A DNA stretch of 64,000 nucleotides from Raphanus sativus (lineage: Eukaryota; Streptophyta; Magnoliopsida; Brassicales; Brassicaceae), in the NCBI RefSeq assembly GCF_000801105.2, contig NC_079514.1, forward strand, positions 27,180,227-27,244,226, read 5' to 3'. Below the pieces are notes generated by a model that was not told the origin of the DNA, searched no databases, and worked only from the letters and a program-made list of their open reading frames with translations. Below are positions 44,600-56,702 of the stretch, piece after piece (positions within the stretch are counted from its first letter, which is position 1; each line of letters starts with the position of its first letter). Position numbers and translations under genes: made by a program.

Positions 44600-44960
44600 T
44601 ATGAGTTATTCAATAGATGTTCGCAAATAGCTACCTCACTGGAACAATTGCAGAACCATCTGGAAAAATAACACATACCAAAGCATAGAAACAAGGTTAT
44701 CGTATGTTTCTTTTACTTTTGACTATGTTATTTACTGGACCATATTTTATTTGACAGAGCTAACTTTTCTTACAAATATATCAGGAACTTGTGTGTTGAT
44801 ATATGCGGAGCATGCTCTTGACCCCTTACTTGCTAAGGCAATTTGTGTAAATACAGAAAACCTACTTCTATCTCATCTTAATTGGTGCGAACAAGCTCTT
44901 ATTCTTGTGGACACTTTAATTGAAACTGGTTTAATTGATGTATTGTCTCTCACTGTGTAA
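44600..44960 (+). pseudogene. RecA gene fragment captured by a Helitron
   Basis: At about 44640-44705 the plus strand reads GTIAEPSGKITHTKA, a stop, KQGY: the decayed Walker A region of RecA (normally GPE.SGKTTLA and AEAQKQGG). After a short AT-rich intron ending ATATATCAG, 44794-44960 reads LIYAEHALDPLLAKAICVNT, then ENLLLSHLNWCEQALILVDT and LIETGLIDVLS, the segment following the ATP-binding site. Plant RecA proteins act in organelle DNA recombination and repair. Retained introns show capture at the DNA level. The fragment covers only about 90 residues and is mutated (Walker A Lys-Thr lost), so it is non-functional. Confidence 0.8.
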
Positions 44961-45552
44961 TTAAGGTGATTAATATGAGATGAAATAATGGAACGTCGAG
45001 TTTGGTCCGTGCTCTATATTTCTCTCCTCCTTAAGTTTTTTTTTTTAACAGGGGCACTTGAGTATGAGATGTGTGTGCTCATATAGCTGTCCAAGCCAGA
45101 TTGATTAGCTAAGCTTTGCATAAGCTGAGCCATTCTTTGTATAACACTTATCATCTTTAAAAATCAGGTATTGAATTTCTGTATGTAATATTTAAAGAAC
45201 TATGTTAGTTTCAAGAGCTAGGCATATTTCATGGTCGCTCCTCCATTGTGTTATCATGTAATCTGATGCGTTTTTCTGCAAATATCATCAAACATTCTTA
45301 CAATTTCAAATGTATTTTCTGTATAAAGCCTTTTGTCTTTGATTTTCAGACAAGCTATTCTATGTTCGGAAGACTTCATTGCGGTCAGGTGTGAGGAAAC
45401 AGTTTATCGGAGGGAAAACATAAGAGACAGAGTGAAGTTGACTCAGTCATTGCAATTTAGGATGCTGAGGTTCTGATATTTACGGCATGTACGTTACACC
45501 AGAGATTTTGGTAATGCTGAACCACTCTCCATCGGAATGACAGACTCATATA

Positions 45553-45556
<4 letters not shown>

Positions 45557-45606
<50 letters not shown>
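45557..45606. repeat. (AT)n microsatellite
   Basis: About 50 bp of uninterrupted AT dinucleotides within the Helitron. Confidence 0.9.
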
Positions 45607-45610
<4 letters not shown>

Positions 45611-47094
45611 TGATACAGGCTTCCAATTCCTAACTCCCAGAAACAATGACGTTTTGTTGTACTCTATATCTGAAGATCATGTATTACTTTATTATTATAA
45701 AACTATGTGGGTTTTCTGGTTGCAGTCTCTCAATTTTTTTAAGTTGGGTGTAATCAAATGGTCTAAGGATCAACAATAGGATCAAGACTTTTTTTACTCT
45801 GCGGGTTAAGTGTCTGATGAAATAGTTAAGAGAATTTATTCGTTTTTTGATTTATCATTCTTTTAAGGTATTGTAGTACTCCTTATTGGTGTACGAAATC
45901 TTACTACCATTTCGTTTGTTTTCATTGATATTGGATATGTTAGTTAGTTGTTGATTTGCTCTTCAACATTTGTTTTAGAAGGGTGAAGGGTTATGCTTAA
46001 CCTGCGTACGGATGCTAAAAGATTATTGAAAAGGATGGGCCTGAACTGCTTCTGAATTGGTGCCAGTACACTATTATATGTTGCTTCTTTCTTTTGTAAG
46101 GTTATATGTGTTAGAAAAAACTTATTTAAAGTAACTATCGATTACATGATATTGGTTTTTTTTTTTAAGTTTTTATGGGGTAGGTTATGCTTTTGTAAAA
46201 TTAGCTATACAGAAATATTTATATTTTAAATATTTAATTGAATATTATTTAAAAAGAAGCATAAATTCAATAATCAATAGTATTATCAACATATATGCCA
46301 CAAAGTTATATATATTTTTAAATATTCTGTTTACTAGGAAAGTAGAACAAGCAGTAAGGACAAAGTAAAACAACTAAATTTAAATATTTTAATGATTAAA
46401 CAAGTATATAGTTTATAAATAGAATAATAAAAAAATAAAAGAAAATAGCAAAAACAATTTGTAATTTTTAGTGAAAGTTAATGTTACTTATAGTTGATAA
46501 TAAATAAAGTAATTTACATATTTTCACTAAAAATGTTTAATGGTAAAATATATATATACACTTGTATGCATATATATATATTATTTGTTAATAAAATGCG
46601 CCACTTACTACTTCAAACAGAAAAAAAACTGTACTATTTCAAAATATCAAATGTTATTGTATCCATAAAATATAAAATGTTTTATAGAAATTATGTATTG
46701 GATTAAAAAGGTCAACTATAGTGTCAGTAATGATATGAAAATAGTAAAAAATATATAGTTGCACAGTATGAACGAGATACCAATATAAAAGAATCCGGCA
46801 AAAACGCATCAAAACAAAAGAAAAATTAGATTATTAAAACAAATAGATTAAAAGATTTACACAACATAATAAAATAGAAATATCCCCATTCAAATTATTT
46901 CAACAATTTTAATATGAAATTTAGTCAATTGCAACAAAATAAAGATTACAACAAACAAGTTTAAATAAAGTGATAAATATAATAAAGAAAAGTAATTATG
47001 TAAATAATTTTTTCTCTTAATCAGCAACTTCTTCATCCTTTAAAAAAGACCAGAGGCTGATGCGCGCTTCATATGTTGTTCAATATTAAGATCA

Positions 47095-47210
47095 TGACAT
47101 CCTGAGGCTGATGAAGCTGCGACTCAGGAGGATGAGATGGTTGGAAAGGAGCCTGAGGTAGAGAAGAAAAGCAAATCAGAGCCCGGGTTTAAAAAACATA
47201 AAGAGAAGAA
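47095..47210 (+). pseudogene. Lys/Glu-rich coding fragment near the Helitron 3' end
   Basis: The plus strand reads EADEAATQEDEMVGKEPEVE and then KKSKSEPGFKKHKEKK before a stop. It looks like the charged C-terminus of some host protein, perhaps a second captured gene piece. I do not recognise the source. Confidence 0.35.
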
Positions 47211-47485
47211 ATAGAAAGCTTTGAAGGAGAGATTAATGATATGCTCAAAATGATTTTTTGTTAATTTTGTATTCTCTAGAAATAGAGAATAATAAAGGTC
47301 ACTGTTATTTAAATTCAAACCAAAATATTTATTAAAACTAACAATATGATCTTAGAATTTTTTTTATTATTTAATTTTCTATAATATCATTTTCTATAAT
47401 GATTTTAAATGTTTCATAAATTAATATAAAATTATATAAAATAATTTTATTATAACTTCCCGCCCGTAGGGCGGGCCGACCCTAA

Positions 47486-47888
47486 TCTTTATATATAAAT
47501 ATGTTCTTACTTTCTTACAGACGAAACGTCATCATCCACGTCAGAAAGTCGCTGCTCCAGGGGACGACACGTGTCCAGCGCTCTAAACGCGCCATATCAA
47601 CTACTCTATGGTATCATGGGCTTTGACAGTGTGTTGTGCGATTGGGCTCTGTAACTGGAAGATATATCAGGCCCGGATAGATTGATGTCCCTTCTAACCC
47701 TAGAACGTCTGAAGAAGTTCGTCGCTCCTCTTCGTGCAGTGGTTTAGGCTTCTTCTCATGACTGAAACAGTTCTGTTTTATGGCTTCATTTTAATCCCAT
47801 TGATGCACTCTCCCACGATGTCTTCATATCGCTGTTCAGATCTGAGAGGCGGTGTGTGTTCAGTATAACTATTTGTTAGATTTCTCTC
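47486..47888 (+). mobile_element. 5' part of a second, adjacent Helitron
   Basis: TCTTTATATATAAATATG begins immediately after the CTAA terminus of the preceding Helitron. The following CGTCATC...CGACACGTGTCC block corresponds to the same block at 43775-43815 in that Helitron, so the two are relatives in head-to-tail array. It is cut at 47888 by the LTR of Gypsy element A. Confidence 0.6.
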
Positions 47889-49164
47889 TGATATACCATG
47901 AATTTGACCCACTTTTAGTCATGGTATATTAGTGTTTTAGGATATATTTAATCTATTTTGGAGTCTATATAGCATATTTATAGGTTCATGAGCAATTGGA
48001 AGAAATATGGTGATTTTGTAGCATTTTGGAGCACTTTAGAGATTACACCCGAGAAGACCATATCTACCATCTGAGGTCGACACGGAGAGACGTGCGACGA
48101 TCGATACACCTTCAGTGTTATCGATTGATATTAAACCGCATAAGCCCGAATTTGGTCACAGCCGACTTCAAGCCCAAGACTCCATCTATTCACCAAAACA
48201 CCCCTCACGAGTTTTAACCTAATTATTATAGTATTTATGTCTTGCCTAAGTGTTTTGGCACAGACACGGTTTTTACAAGAGTTTCTAAAAGTCTTTAGAC
48301 ATAGTTTCTTTGTTTTGGTGAGAGAGAGAGTTATCATTGAGAGCTGTCTTGAACACCTTTGTTTTCTATTCTATTTTATGAAGCTTTTAACTACTATGAT
48401 TCTGTTTTGCTTGACCATGTCAGAGTAAACACTTTTGTTAGATTTATGATTCAAATAGGTTTTGAGGGATTAGCCCCAAATATGAATACTTGAGCATGTG
48501 ATATTCATCTTAGAGGATTTCTCTTAATGCTTGTATAGGAGTAGATAACCTATACATGATAACAAAGATAAAATCCATGGATCTATCTTCTCTGAGCTAA
48601 GAATTTGCTGGAAACAAGCGACAGCTGATTTGATAAACTCCTTAGCGAACTGTTATCAACCACACGCTTAAAGCTTACTAGTAGCGCATAGATTGATACT
48701 CCTATATATTCATCGATCGATAGACGCGAGGCACTATCGATCGATACATGCGACATCAAGTGGATCGACGCCTTTCTATGATTCACAAGTGAGGTGTCTC
48801 ATCGATTCTAGTAATAGATAGTCATAATGACAATTAGGATATTGCACCGTTGGGTTCTTTAATATCATGCAAGCATCTCACATAGGCATTCATACTACTA
48901 TAATTCTGATAACCTGAATAGTAATCCTAATTCTAGCGCCTTAATCATATTTGTTAAACCCCCAAATCAATCAATTGAGTAATTGTCCTGCTTAAACCAG
49001 GTTTTAATTTGCTTGTTATTTACTGCTTTGAAATCTCAAACCTAGCATAGTTACAATAAGATCTAGTGATTCCTCAACTCCTAGTGGATTCGATCCCTAA
49101 ATACTTCAACTTGACTTCTTTTGATGAGAGTAAGGTTGCTCTACAGTAATTTGAGCACATATCA
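47889..49164 (+). repeat. 5' LTR of Gypsy element A
   Basis: Starts TGATATACCATG and ends ACATATCA, followed by TTTGGCACCGTTTTCGGGGA, a mutated primer-binding site. It parallels both LTRs of element B across its length but is more diverged, so A is older than or a separate lineage from B. TCGATCGA words occur at 48714-48745. Confidence 0.85.
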
Positions 49165-49273
49165 AATTTGGCACCGTTTTCGGGGAGCTTTGGTCGCCAT
49201 TCAATTTTATTTAAGTCTAGGTTTTGTTACTTTTAAAATTGTTAGTGATAAATTTTTCTTTCTTTTCTTTTCA

Positions 49274-50067
49274 GATGCATGTCCAGCATAAAAGAAGCAA
49301 GGAAAACAAGGAACTTTTGTTTACTGATCTAGCTGCTTTGGAACGTTCAATCCGCAAACAGATTCGTTCCGCGTCGATTGATACACCCGCTTGTGCATCG
49401 ACCAATTTTCATCAACAAGCGTCTATCGAGTTTTAGACAATGCCGACCGATACCAGTTCACCGACATCGACCGATCTCATTCATCTGACATCGACCGATA
49501 CCCTTCCATCTGTGTCGAACGATACTTTTCAGTACCCGTCGACCAACATCTTTCATCCGACATCGACCGATACCGCTACTCGCCTATCGATCGATACTGA
49601 GTCACAGAAACATGGTCGCGACATTGATACTCATGCAAGACGACGAAGGAAACCTGTGTGATCAAGATGGTCACCTGCGTAATGCAACAGATCAAAAGAT
49701 TAATGATTAGGGGGGCCACAATCCCTGATTTAGAAGCTGAAGCTGCTGCAGCTGTTGCTCAAGCTGCAGAAGAAGCCATCCAAAACAGATCACTGGCTGA
49801 CTATAACCGTCCCGACCAATACTATGCCAACAGAACTGCAATCCGTCCTCCAGACATCCAGAGGGCTGATTTTGAGGTGAAGCCTATATACTACACACTT
49901 GTAGGACAGACACCCTAGCATCTAACGAGCATCCTATGGACCATCTAGAGAGGTACGAGGATCTCATATCTGCTATCAAAGCCAATGCAGTACCAGCTGA
50001 CTACCTATTTGCAAGCTCTTCAAGTACTCTCTTACTGGAGAAGCTTTGCAATGGTTTAAGCAGCTAT
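49274..50067 (+). pseudogene. Gypsy element A gag, first part
   Basis: Starts MHVQHKRSKENKELLFTDLA and passes a Ser-Ile-Asp/Thr-Asp-rich stretch (SIDTPACAS; TSTDT units). After frame breaks it continues with DLEAEAAAAVAQAAEEA and YYANRTAIRPPDIQRADFEV. At 50067, inside the sequence matching ALQWLKQL of element B, it is interrupted by insertion of element B. The remainder of gag resumes at 62900. Confidence 0.8.
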
Positions 50068-50394
50068 TGATATACCATGATTTTGACCCACTTTTAGGCA
50101 TGGTATATTGATATTTTTGGATATATTCTATCCATTCTAGGGTCTTTATTACATATTTATAGGTACATGAGCTAATGGGAGAAAGATAATGATTTTGGAG
50201 TACTTTAGAGATTTTACCCAAGAAGGACCAAATCGACCATCCGAGGTCGACAATGAGAGAAGTGCGTCGATCGATGTACACTCAGTACTACCGATCGACA
50301 CTCAGCCGCAGAAGCCCGCATTTGGTCACAGCCGACTTGAAGCCCAAGTCACCGTCTATTTACCATAATGCTCCTGACGTGTTTAACCTAATTA

Positions 50395-53052
50395 CTAGGT
50401 TTTGACCCGCGCGCCCGCGCGGATGTTTATTTGATGTAATTTTTTTTTATGGTTTTAAAAACATTGATGCTGTTTTTTTATATTTTATTCGAGTTCAGAT
50501 ATTTGGGTATTTTGTTCATTTCATTTTTTTAAAGGATGTAAAGTTTTTATTACTTAAATTGTACTTTTGTTTTCTTGGTTTTAAAAATTTAAAGTGTATA
50601 ATATTAGAGGATGTAGTGGAGGTTTACATGTTTAATAATATGTTAAATAAGACAATTTAATCTTAAATATAATAAGAATAAAAATATATTTTGGAAAAAT
50701 AAAATAAATTGTAATAATTATATTGATAAATAGGCTACAGAAAACTGTTGTTTTGTTTAAACAACATTTAAAAATAAATAATTTTGAGAGAAAGTACAAA
50801 ACCAATTCAAAAGTAACTCAAAAAAAAATTAAAAGTATATATCTGTAGTTGTACCTAAAAAAAAAAAATATATATATCTGGAGTTGTACTCCAAAAATAT
50901 ATATATATATAAAAATCGAAGCCAATGATCGAAGCCCATATAATTTTAGTATCCCATAAAATATTGGACCCAATTATTATAAATCGAATCCCATATAATT
51001 ATTTTTTTTTCCGGAAAAAACAGATAAACAACTACTTTACTGACTTTTGACAAAAACTAACATAGGTTTCAACGATCCAACCGATGAGTTCGTCGGCGAT
51101 ATCTATATCTCTGTTCTTATGGCGTAATTCTGTTAAACGACTTTGAAATTTTCACTAAAACGATTAAAGAACATAGATCTACTGCTTTCCTGAAGTTCGT
51201 CGCATAGCAAAGTTTGTCCAAATCTACTTATTTCTTTCGATTATTTGTCCGGCCCTAAATTCTGATTGTTGATTTTTTTAATACGACCTAAGGCTCTCCC
51301 TTCGAAGACTCTTCTCTCTTATTGGTAGATCCATTGGTGGAGCACGTAACCTGTAGAATGAAAAGCCAAAAAAAATCCTTGAAGTTATGAATGGGTAAAG
51401 AATGCGTAGAAGCTGTAGAGTTACGAATGGGTCAAGTTCTACGGTGAAGACGAAGATTCTGTGGTCGTCAGGTAGATCTAAATCACTGTTAGTTAGTTTA
51501 TTCAAAGCGCTAGAGTTTGATGTGAAATTCGGAATAATTGTGTAGTTCTGGTGATGATGGTAGAGTTCGAGGATGGAACCCTATTTCTGTCTTCGCCATG
51601 AAATTGAACGGTCTGTACATCACCGAGATCATGAATTCTTCCTAGGACATCTGGGAAAAAAAACAAATATAGGTTATGACTTATCTGAAGTTATAGTAAA
51701 TATTTTAAACAATATGAATATAACTTAAAATGAGATTACCAATGAGGAAAGCTTGTTTTTCTATGTCAGATCTTTCAATTTCTTCATAGTTAGAAAGAGA
51801 TAGAAAAAGTCTATCATCAACTAAATCTGATTTTGATAGCACATCATCTTCTGCTATAACCATCTTGTATTTGTAGTTGGTAGTTCGATATTGACCACCA
51901 GCTGAAGTGACAGTAACGTTTTCAATAACCGCCCATGAATCTATAGGTAGTAGACTTTGAATTCGGTGCATGAGATCACGTTTGGAAGTAGCATGGATCT
52001 TGTTACCCTAAGAAAAATACAGAGACATATTAGATAGATTTATGGCTTTAGTAATACAATGAAAGAAAGGACCTTGTGTTCCAAAACTTACCCATTGATC
52101 TGCTAAGACCATCTCGAAAGTATCACCTGCATAAGGTGTGGTTGCCTTCCATGAATTTAAACATTTCACTTGAACTCGCCAGTTGCCTTTGAATGGCCTG
52201 AGTTTTGTGAGAGGAACAAATGTCGTAATGCTAGACATGTTGAAGGTTTTGGTTTTCTTTGATATGATTTTCAGAATAGATGAATACATATATATAGTTA
52301 CGATGAAAACATGATCCACCATTAGGTTAATTAGTAATAATTAGATAGGAGATTTTGGTAGTTATAATAGAAATGTGACTGCTTATAATTAGGAAAAAAT
52401 ATTGTGCGTATATTTTTTATATTATTATCAGAAATTTAGGAGTTGTTTTGGAAGGTATTTCGAAATATAGAAGCTTCGATATTTAGGGATATGTAATTTT
52501 TGTTTGCCAAGATTTGTGGAAGTTAATAAGTTGGTTGTTAAATGTGATTGCGTAGAATTTGGGGAATATTTTTTTCGTATATTTTTTTTAAAGAAACTAA
52601 AATTTAGGAGTATTTTTGGAATGTTTTGGAATATTCTTTGTTGATAAAAATAAGGAAAAAATAATTATAGCTTGTCAACCAAGTTTTAATGGAGTATCCG
52701 AAAATATGCGATCATTAACTTAAAAATTTCTGTATATGGTAAGGTTTTTGAAAGAGAATTTATTACAATCACATAAATTATCAATTTTTCTATATGTGAA
52801 GGTTATTTCTTACCCGTACATTTTTTGTATTTATTACGATCATTAAATATATGATCATTCGTTATTTTCGCTGATTTCGGTTTGGTTAAATAATAATATT
52901 AGGAGTTATAAAGCCCATAAACATATTGCAAACCCAAACAAAATTAAAATGAGTGTGTTTGGCTCCAGGTTTAGCATAGTGGCATTATGATGTAATATTT
53001 GTGCAACTCTTAGGGTTAAGTCTTTTTTGTACTTCAGCCTTAACAATTTAGA
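50395..53052 (-). mobile_element. Helitron inserted in the 5' LTR of element B, with RPA1-like gene
   Basis: Ends are defined to the base by comparison with the undisturbed LTR at 61586-62899. There AACCTAATTA|TTCTAC (junction 61924/61925) is continuous; here it is split between 50394 and 53053. On the minus strand the element begins A|TCTAAATTG at 53052 and ends CTAG|T at 50395. A GC-rich hairpin CCGCGCGG..CGCGCGGG lies at about 50407-50423. Insertion between A and T with no duplication is the Helitron rule. It contains RPA-like exons (51500-52238) but no Rep/helicase. Confidence 0.92.
51500..52238 (-). pseudogene. RPA1-like (DUF223, OB-fold) gene remnant in the Helitron
   Basis: Three exons on the minus strand with good splice sites. 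Exon 1, 52092-52238, encodes MSSITTFVPLTKLRPFKGNW, then RVQVKCLNSWKATTPYAGDT and FEMVLADQW. Exon 2, 51740-52007, encodes GNKIHATSKRDLMHRIQSLL and VIENVTVTSAGGQYRTTNYK. Exon 3, from 51650 down to about 51500, encodes DVLGRIHDLGDVQTVQFHGE and then loses frame. This is the N-terminal OB fold of the plant RPA1-like family, single-strand DNA-binding proteins often carried by plant Helitrons and thought to assist their replication. The 3' two thirds of the gene are missing, so it is a truncated copy. Confidence 0.85.
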
Positions 53053-54147
53053 TTCTACTATTTATGTCTTGTCTATGTGTTTTGGCAGATAACGGTTTTT
53101 CTAAGATAGTTTCTAGTTTCATAGTTTTGGTGAGAGAGAGAGAGTTGTAAATTCTGAGAGCATTCTTGAACACCATTTATTTATCTATTATATTTACAGA
53201 GCTTTTTATGATTTTGTCTATGTTTTGCTTAGCTATGTCTGAGTAAACACCCTTGTTAGATTTGAGGTTCAAATATGTATGAGGGATTAGCCCAAAATAT
53301 GATTACATGAGCCTGTGATATTCATCTTTGAAGATCATTCTTAATGCTTGTGTAGGAGTAGCTAACCTACACATGAATACAAAGATACAATCCTTGGATC
53401 TATCTTCTTAGAGCCAGCAACTCACCTGGAACAAGCGACAACTAACTGGGTGATTGTTTGGTGAACTGTATTCAACCTACGATCAGTAAAGCTTGCTAGT
53501 AGCGCATCGATCGATACTCCTATAGAGTGATCGATCGATAGACGCGGGATAAATGACAATCGATACATGCGACAGCATATCGATCGATACATGCGACAGC
53601 AAGTCGATCGATACATGCATAGGCATATCGATCGATATCCTAATCTATGACCCGCCTGGGCGTGTTCATCGGTTCTAGTAATAGATGGTCACAACGACAG
53701 TTGGGCTATTGTTTAGTTGGGTTCTTAAATATCATGCAAGCATCTCACATAGGAATCATACCTCTATAATCCTGATAACCTGAATAGCAATCTTAGATCT
53801 AACTCTTTAAATCATACTAGTTAACCCATCCAATCATCTTGAGTAATTGTCCTGCTCAAACCAATTCCTTTTTACTTTTATTTACTGCACTAATAACAAA
53901 TCTTTAGTCTAGCTTAGTTACAATAAGATCTATTGATTCCCTAGCTCCTTGTGGATTCAATCCCTAAGTACTGCAATTGACATATTTTGATGAGAATAAT
54001 ATTGCTATAGGATAATTTGAGCAAGTATCAAATTTGGCGCCGTTGCTAGGGAGTTTTGATCGTCATTAGATTTTATTTAAGTATAGGTTTTTCTTTTTAG
54101 TTAATTTTGTCAACTGATAAATTTTTCTTATTTTTCTTTTCAGGTGC

Positions 54148-55526
54148 ATGCCCAGCATAACCAGTAGCAAACAAAACAAGGAATTATTGTCTGCTGACCC
54201 CGCTGCTTTGGAACGTTCAATCCGCAAACTGATATGTTCCGCATCGATCGATACACCTACCTATGCATCGACCGACTTTCACCGCCAACCGTCTACCGAG
54301 TTTCAGTCACTGCCGACCGATACCAGTTCACCGACATCGATCGATCTCACTTTGACATCGATCGATACTATTCCTTCCACATCGATCGATACTATTCCTT
54401 CCACATCGACCGATACTTTTGAGTACCCGTCGACTCACATCTTTCATCCGACATCGACCGATACTGCACCTCGCACATCGATACTGAGAACATGGTCGCG
54501 ACTTTGATACTCCGAGCGGACGAACATGGAAACCTGCGTGGCCAAGATGGTCACCTGCGTAATGCAGCATGTCAAAAGATTAATGATCAGGGGATCGCAA
54601 TCCATGATCTAGAAGCTGAAGCTGCTGCAGCTGCTGCTCAAGCTGCAGACGAGGCCACCAGAAACAGATCACTGGCTGACTACAACCGTTTAGATCAATA
54701 CTATGCCAACAGATCTGCAATCCGCCCTCCAGAGATTCAAAGGACATATTTTGAGGTGAAACCTATCTACTACATACTTGTAGGACAGATACCCTACAGT
54801 GGAGCACCTAACGAGCATCCTATGGACCATCTAGAGAGGTACGAGGATCTCATATTAGTTGTCAAAGCCAATGGAGTACCTGCTAACTACCTACTTTGCA
54901 AGCTTTTCAAACACTCTCTTACTAGAGAAGCTTTGCAATGGCTCAAGCAACTATCACCAGGATCTCTTACTTCCTGGAATGAAATCAAGAATGCTTTCTT
55001 GATCAACTTCTTTGATGAAGCACGCGCAGAAGACTTGAGGACTAAGATTGCTACATTCAAGCAGAAGCCTGCAGAACCTTTCAGACGCTGTTGGGTCCGA
55101 TTCAAGACCTACCACAGAGATTGCCCACACCATGGATTCAACCAAGTGCAGCTACTAAGCACTTTCTTCAGAGGTTTAGATCTGATAAACCAGACAGCTC
55201 TAGATACAGCTAGTGAAGGAAAATTCAACACCAGGAATCCAGAAGAGGCAGTGAGACTTATCGAAAACTTGGCAACTAGCAATAGTACCAAGAACACTGA
55301 CTACGAAAGGAGAAAAGCAGCCAATGCTTTAGGAATAGAGCGGATGGACGAGATGCAAATCAAGCAAAACAGCTTTAAGAAGCAAGTCAATTTTGCTGAA
55401 GATGTGGAGATCATTGAGACTGACGAGGAAGAAGATGTGGATTACATAGGAGTATTCCAGAGATATGGGAATCAGAACCAGAACAGAAACTTCTATAGCA
55501 ACAGTCAGAGAAGAAACTTCAAGTAG
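54148..55526 (+). pseudogene. Gypsy element B gag (Retrotrans_gag), one frameshift
   Basis: Starts MPSITSSKQNKELLSADPAA. The first ~110 codons are rich in SIDT/STDT units. The frame shifts at about 54490 and the rest is open to 55526. It contains DLEAEAAAAAAQAADEATRN, the core YSGAPNEHPMDHLERYEDL, LTREALQWLKQL, WNEIKNAFLINFFDEAR and FRRCWVRFKTYHRDCPHHGF of Retrotrans_gag, and an Asp/Glu-rich then Asn/Arg-rich tail. Gag forms the particle. Only the early frameshift and the downstream stop separate it from the following gag-like frame. Confidence 0.85.
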
Positions 55527-56702
55527 AATTCACAGTACCAGAAGCCTTTCAGCAACAACAACTTCAGCAGCAACAAAAACCTCGCAAATTCCTTCTACTA
55601 GAATCCACCACCACCTACTCAAGAGAGCAAGTTTGGAGCTACGCTTGACTCAGTTCTAGAGGGTCAACAGAAGCTCACAGTGGATTTCAATGGGAAGACA
55701 GATGTTGTGTACAAAAGTTTGATCTTCAAGTTCGACACCTTGAGCACTCATGTGAAGAAATTGGAGACACAAGTGGTTCAGACTTCTGAAGCTATCATGA
55801 GACAAGAAGCCTTCATCAAAGCCAGAGAAGAAGATCTCATAAGTCACCACATCAATACTATTGTGGTAGAAGATTTCTGGGTAGTGGATGAATATGGGAA
55901 CCCCCATAAGAAGGTTGTTGGAGCCGGCGATGCTATGCATATTGACACCTATCGATCGATAGAAGATGAACGTGATCGATCGATAGAAGATGAACGTGAT
56001 CGATCGACGTGGGAAGAAGACTATCGTTCGATGTTCGAGGTACGTAATCGATCGATAGAGTCCACCAGAACTACGGCTACAAGCAACCCAGTTCAGATAA
56101 TCGCGCATGAAGAATTTGCAGAGAAACACCCGAACCCGCTCCACCCTTTCGACGATTGATCCGAAGAGGAAGAAATCGATCCTCCTACTGTTATCACCAT
56201 CGATTGACATGACACTACTGTCATCGATCGATGCGAAGTTCCTAAACCGAGAGTACAAGTACCAAAGATCGAGATGACCAAAATCAATGCACTCAAACCC
56301 CGACCCAAACCTTCAGATAACCAATTAGAAGAGGTTGAGGATACATCAGAGCCCATGGAGATAGAAAAGGGAAGTGCAAGAAGAACCTTAAAAAAAAGGA
56401 AAGAGAAGGTTCCCAAGCATCTTAAAAGAGAGGCTAACCCTACAGAGTTGGAAAATTTCAAGAAGAGAGTCTTGAAGGTTCCTATTGACAGACCCTTTGA
56501 AGAATCTTACTTCACACATAGATTGTGGATGTTCTTCAGAGAGACTAGAGTTATAGAGGCTGATATTGAGAAGATGTTCAACCAAGTCAGAGATGAGCTG
56601 AAGAACAAGATTACATTGAAGAAGAAGAGTGACCCAGGGGAATTTATTATTCCATGCCGCATCAAGGGCATCGAAATCACCAGGGCACTATGTGATACAT
56701 GA
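55527..56702 (+). pseudogene. Element B gag-protease linker region
   Basis: Frames at 55680-56159 and 56274-56702 encode LEGQQKLTVDFNGKTDVVYK, a coiled-coil-like THVKKLETQVVQTSEAI, several Arg-Ser-Ile motifs from TCGATCGA (55951-56056), then a Lys-rich linker, FFRETRVIEADIEKMFNQV and ITLKKKSDPGEFIIPC leading into the protease. A stop at 56157-56159 and another at 56700-56702 break it. Equivalent sequences occur on the minus strand at 1-1000. Confidence 0.7.

Larger units (their letters stand above)
43732..47485 (+). mobile_element. Helitron carrying captured RecA gene pieces
   Basis: The 5' end TCTTATACTATAAAGAAGAG and the 3' end, hairpin CCCGCCC...GGGCGGG (47459-47475) followed by CTAA|T at 47482-47485, are typical Brassicaceae Helitron termini. 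Inside are RecA exons (44600-44960), an (AT)n run (45557-45606) and a Lys/Glu-rich fragment at about 47095-47210. No Rep/helicase was found, so it is non-autonomous. A related Helitron start abuts its 3' end. Confidence 0.75.
50068..54030 (+). repeat. 5' LTR of element B (split by a Helitron)
   Basis: 50068-50394 and 53053-54030 together form one LTR starting TGATATACCATGATTTTG and ending GCAAGTATCA. Four TCGATCGA words lie at about 53506-53635. Very similar to the 3' LTR. Confidence 0.9.

Noticed and set aside
44751..44960. Possible functional RecA gene
   Set aside because: Only about 90 residues, Walker A mutated, stop codon in the first exon, and bounded by Helitron ends.
50840..50920. 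Short A/T and TATATA runs as separate repeats or origins
   Set aside because: Ordinary low-complexity sequence inside a Helitron, with no further structure.
53500..53650. CRISPR-like regularly spaced CGATCGAT words
   Set aside because: Spacing is irregular, the unit is an 8-10 bp palindrome, and the host is a plant; it is an LTR.
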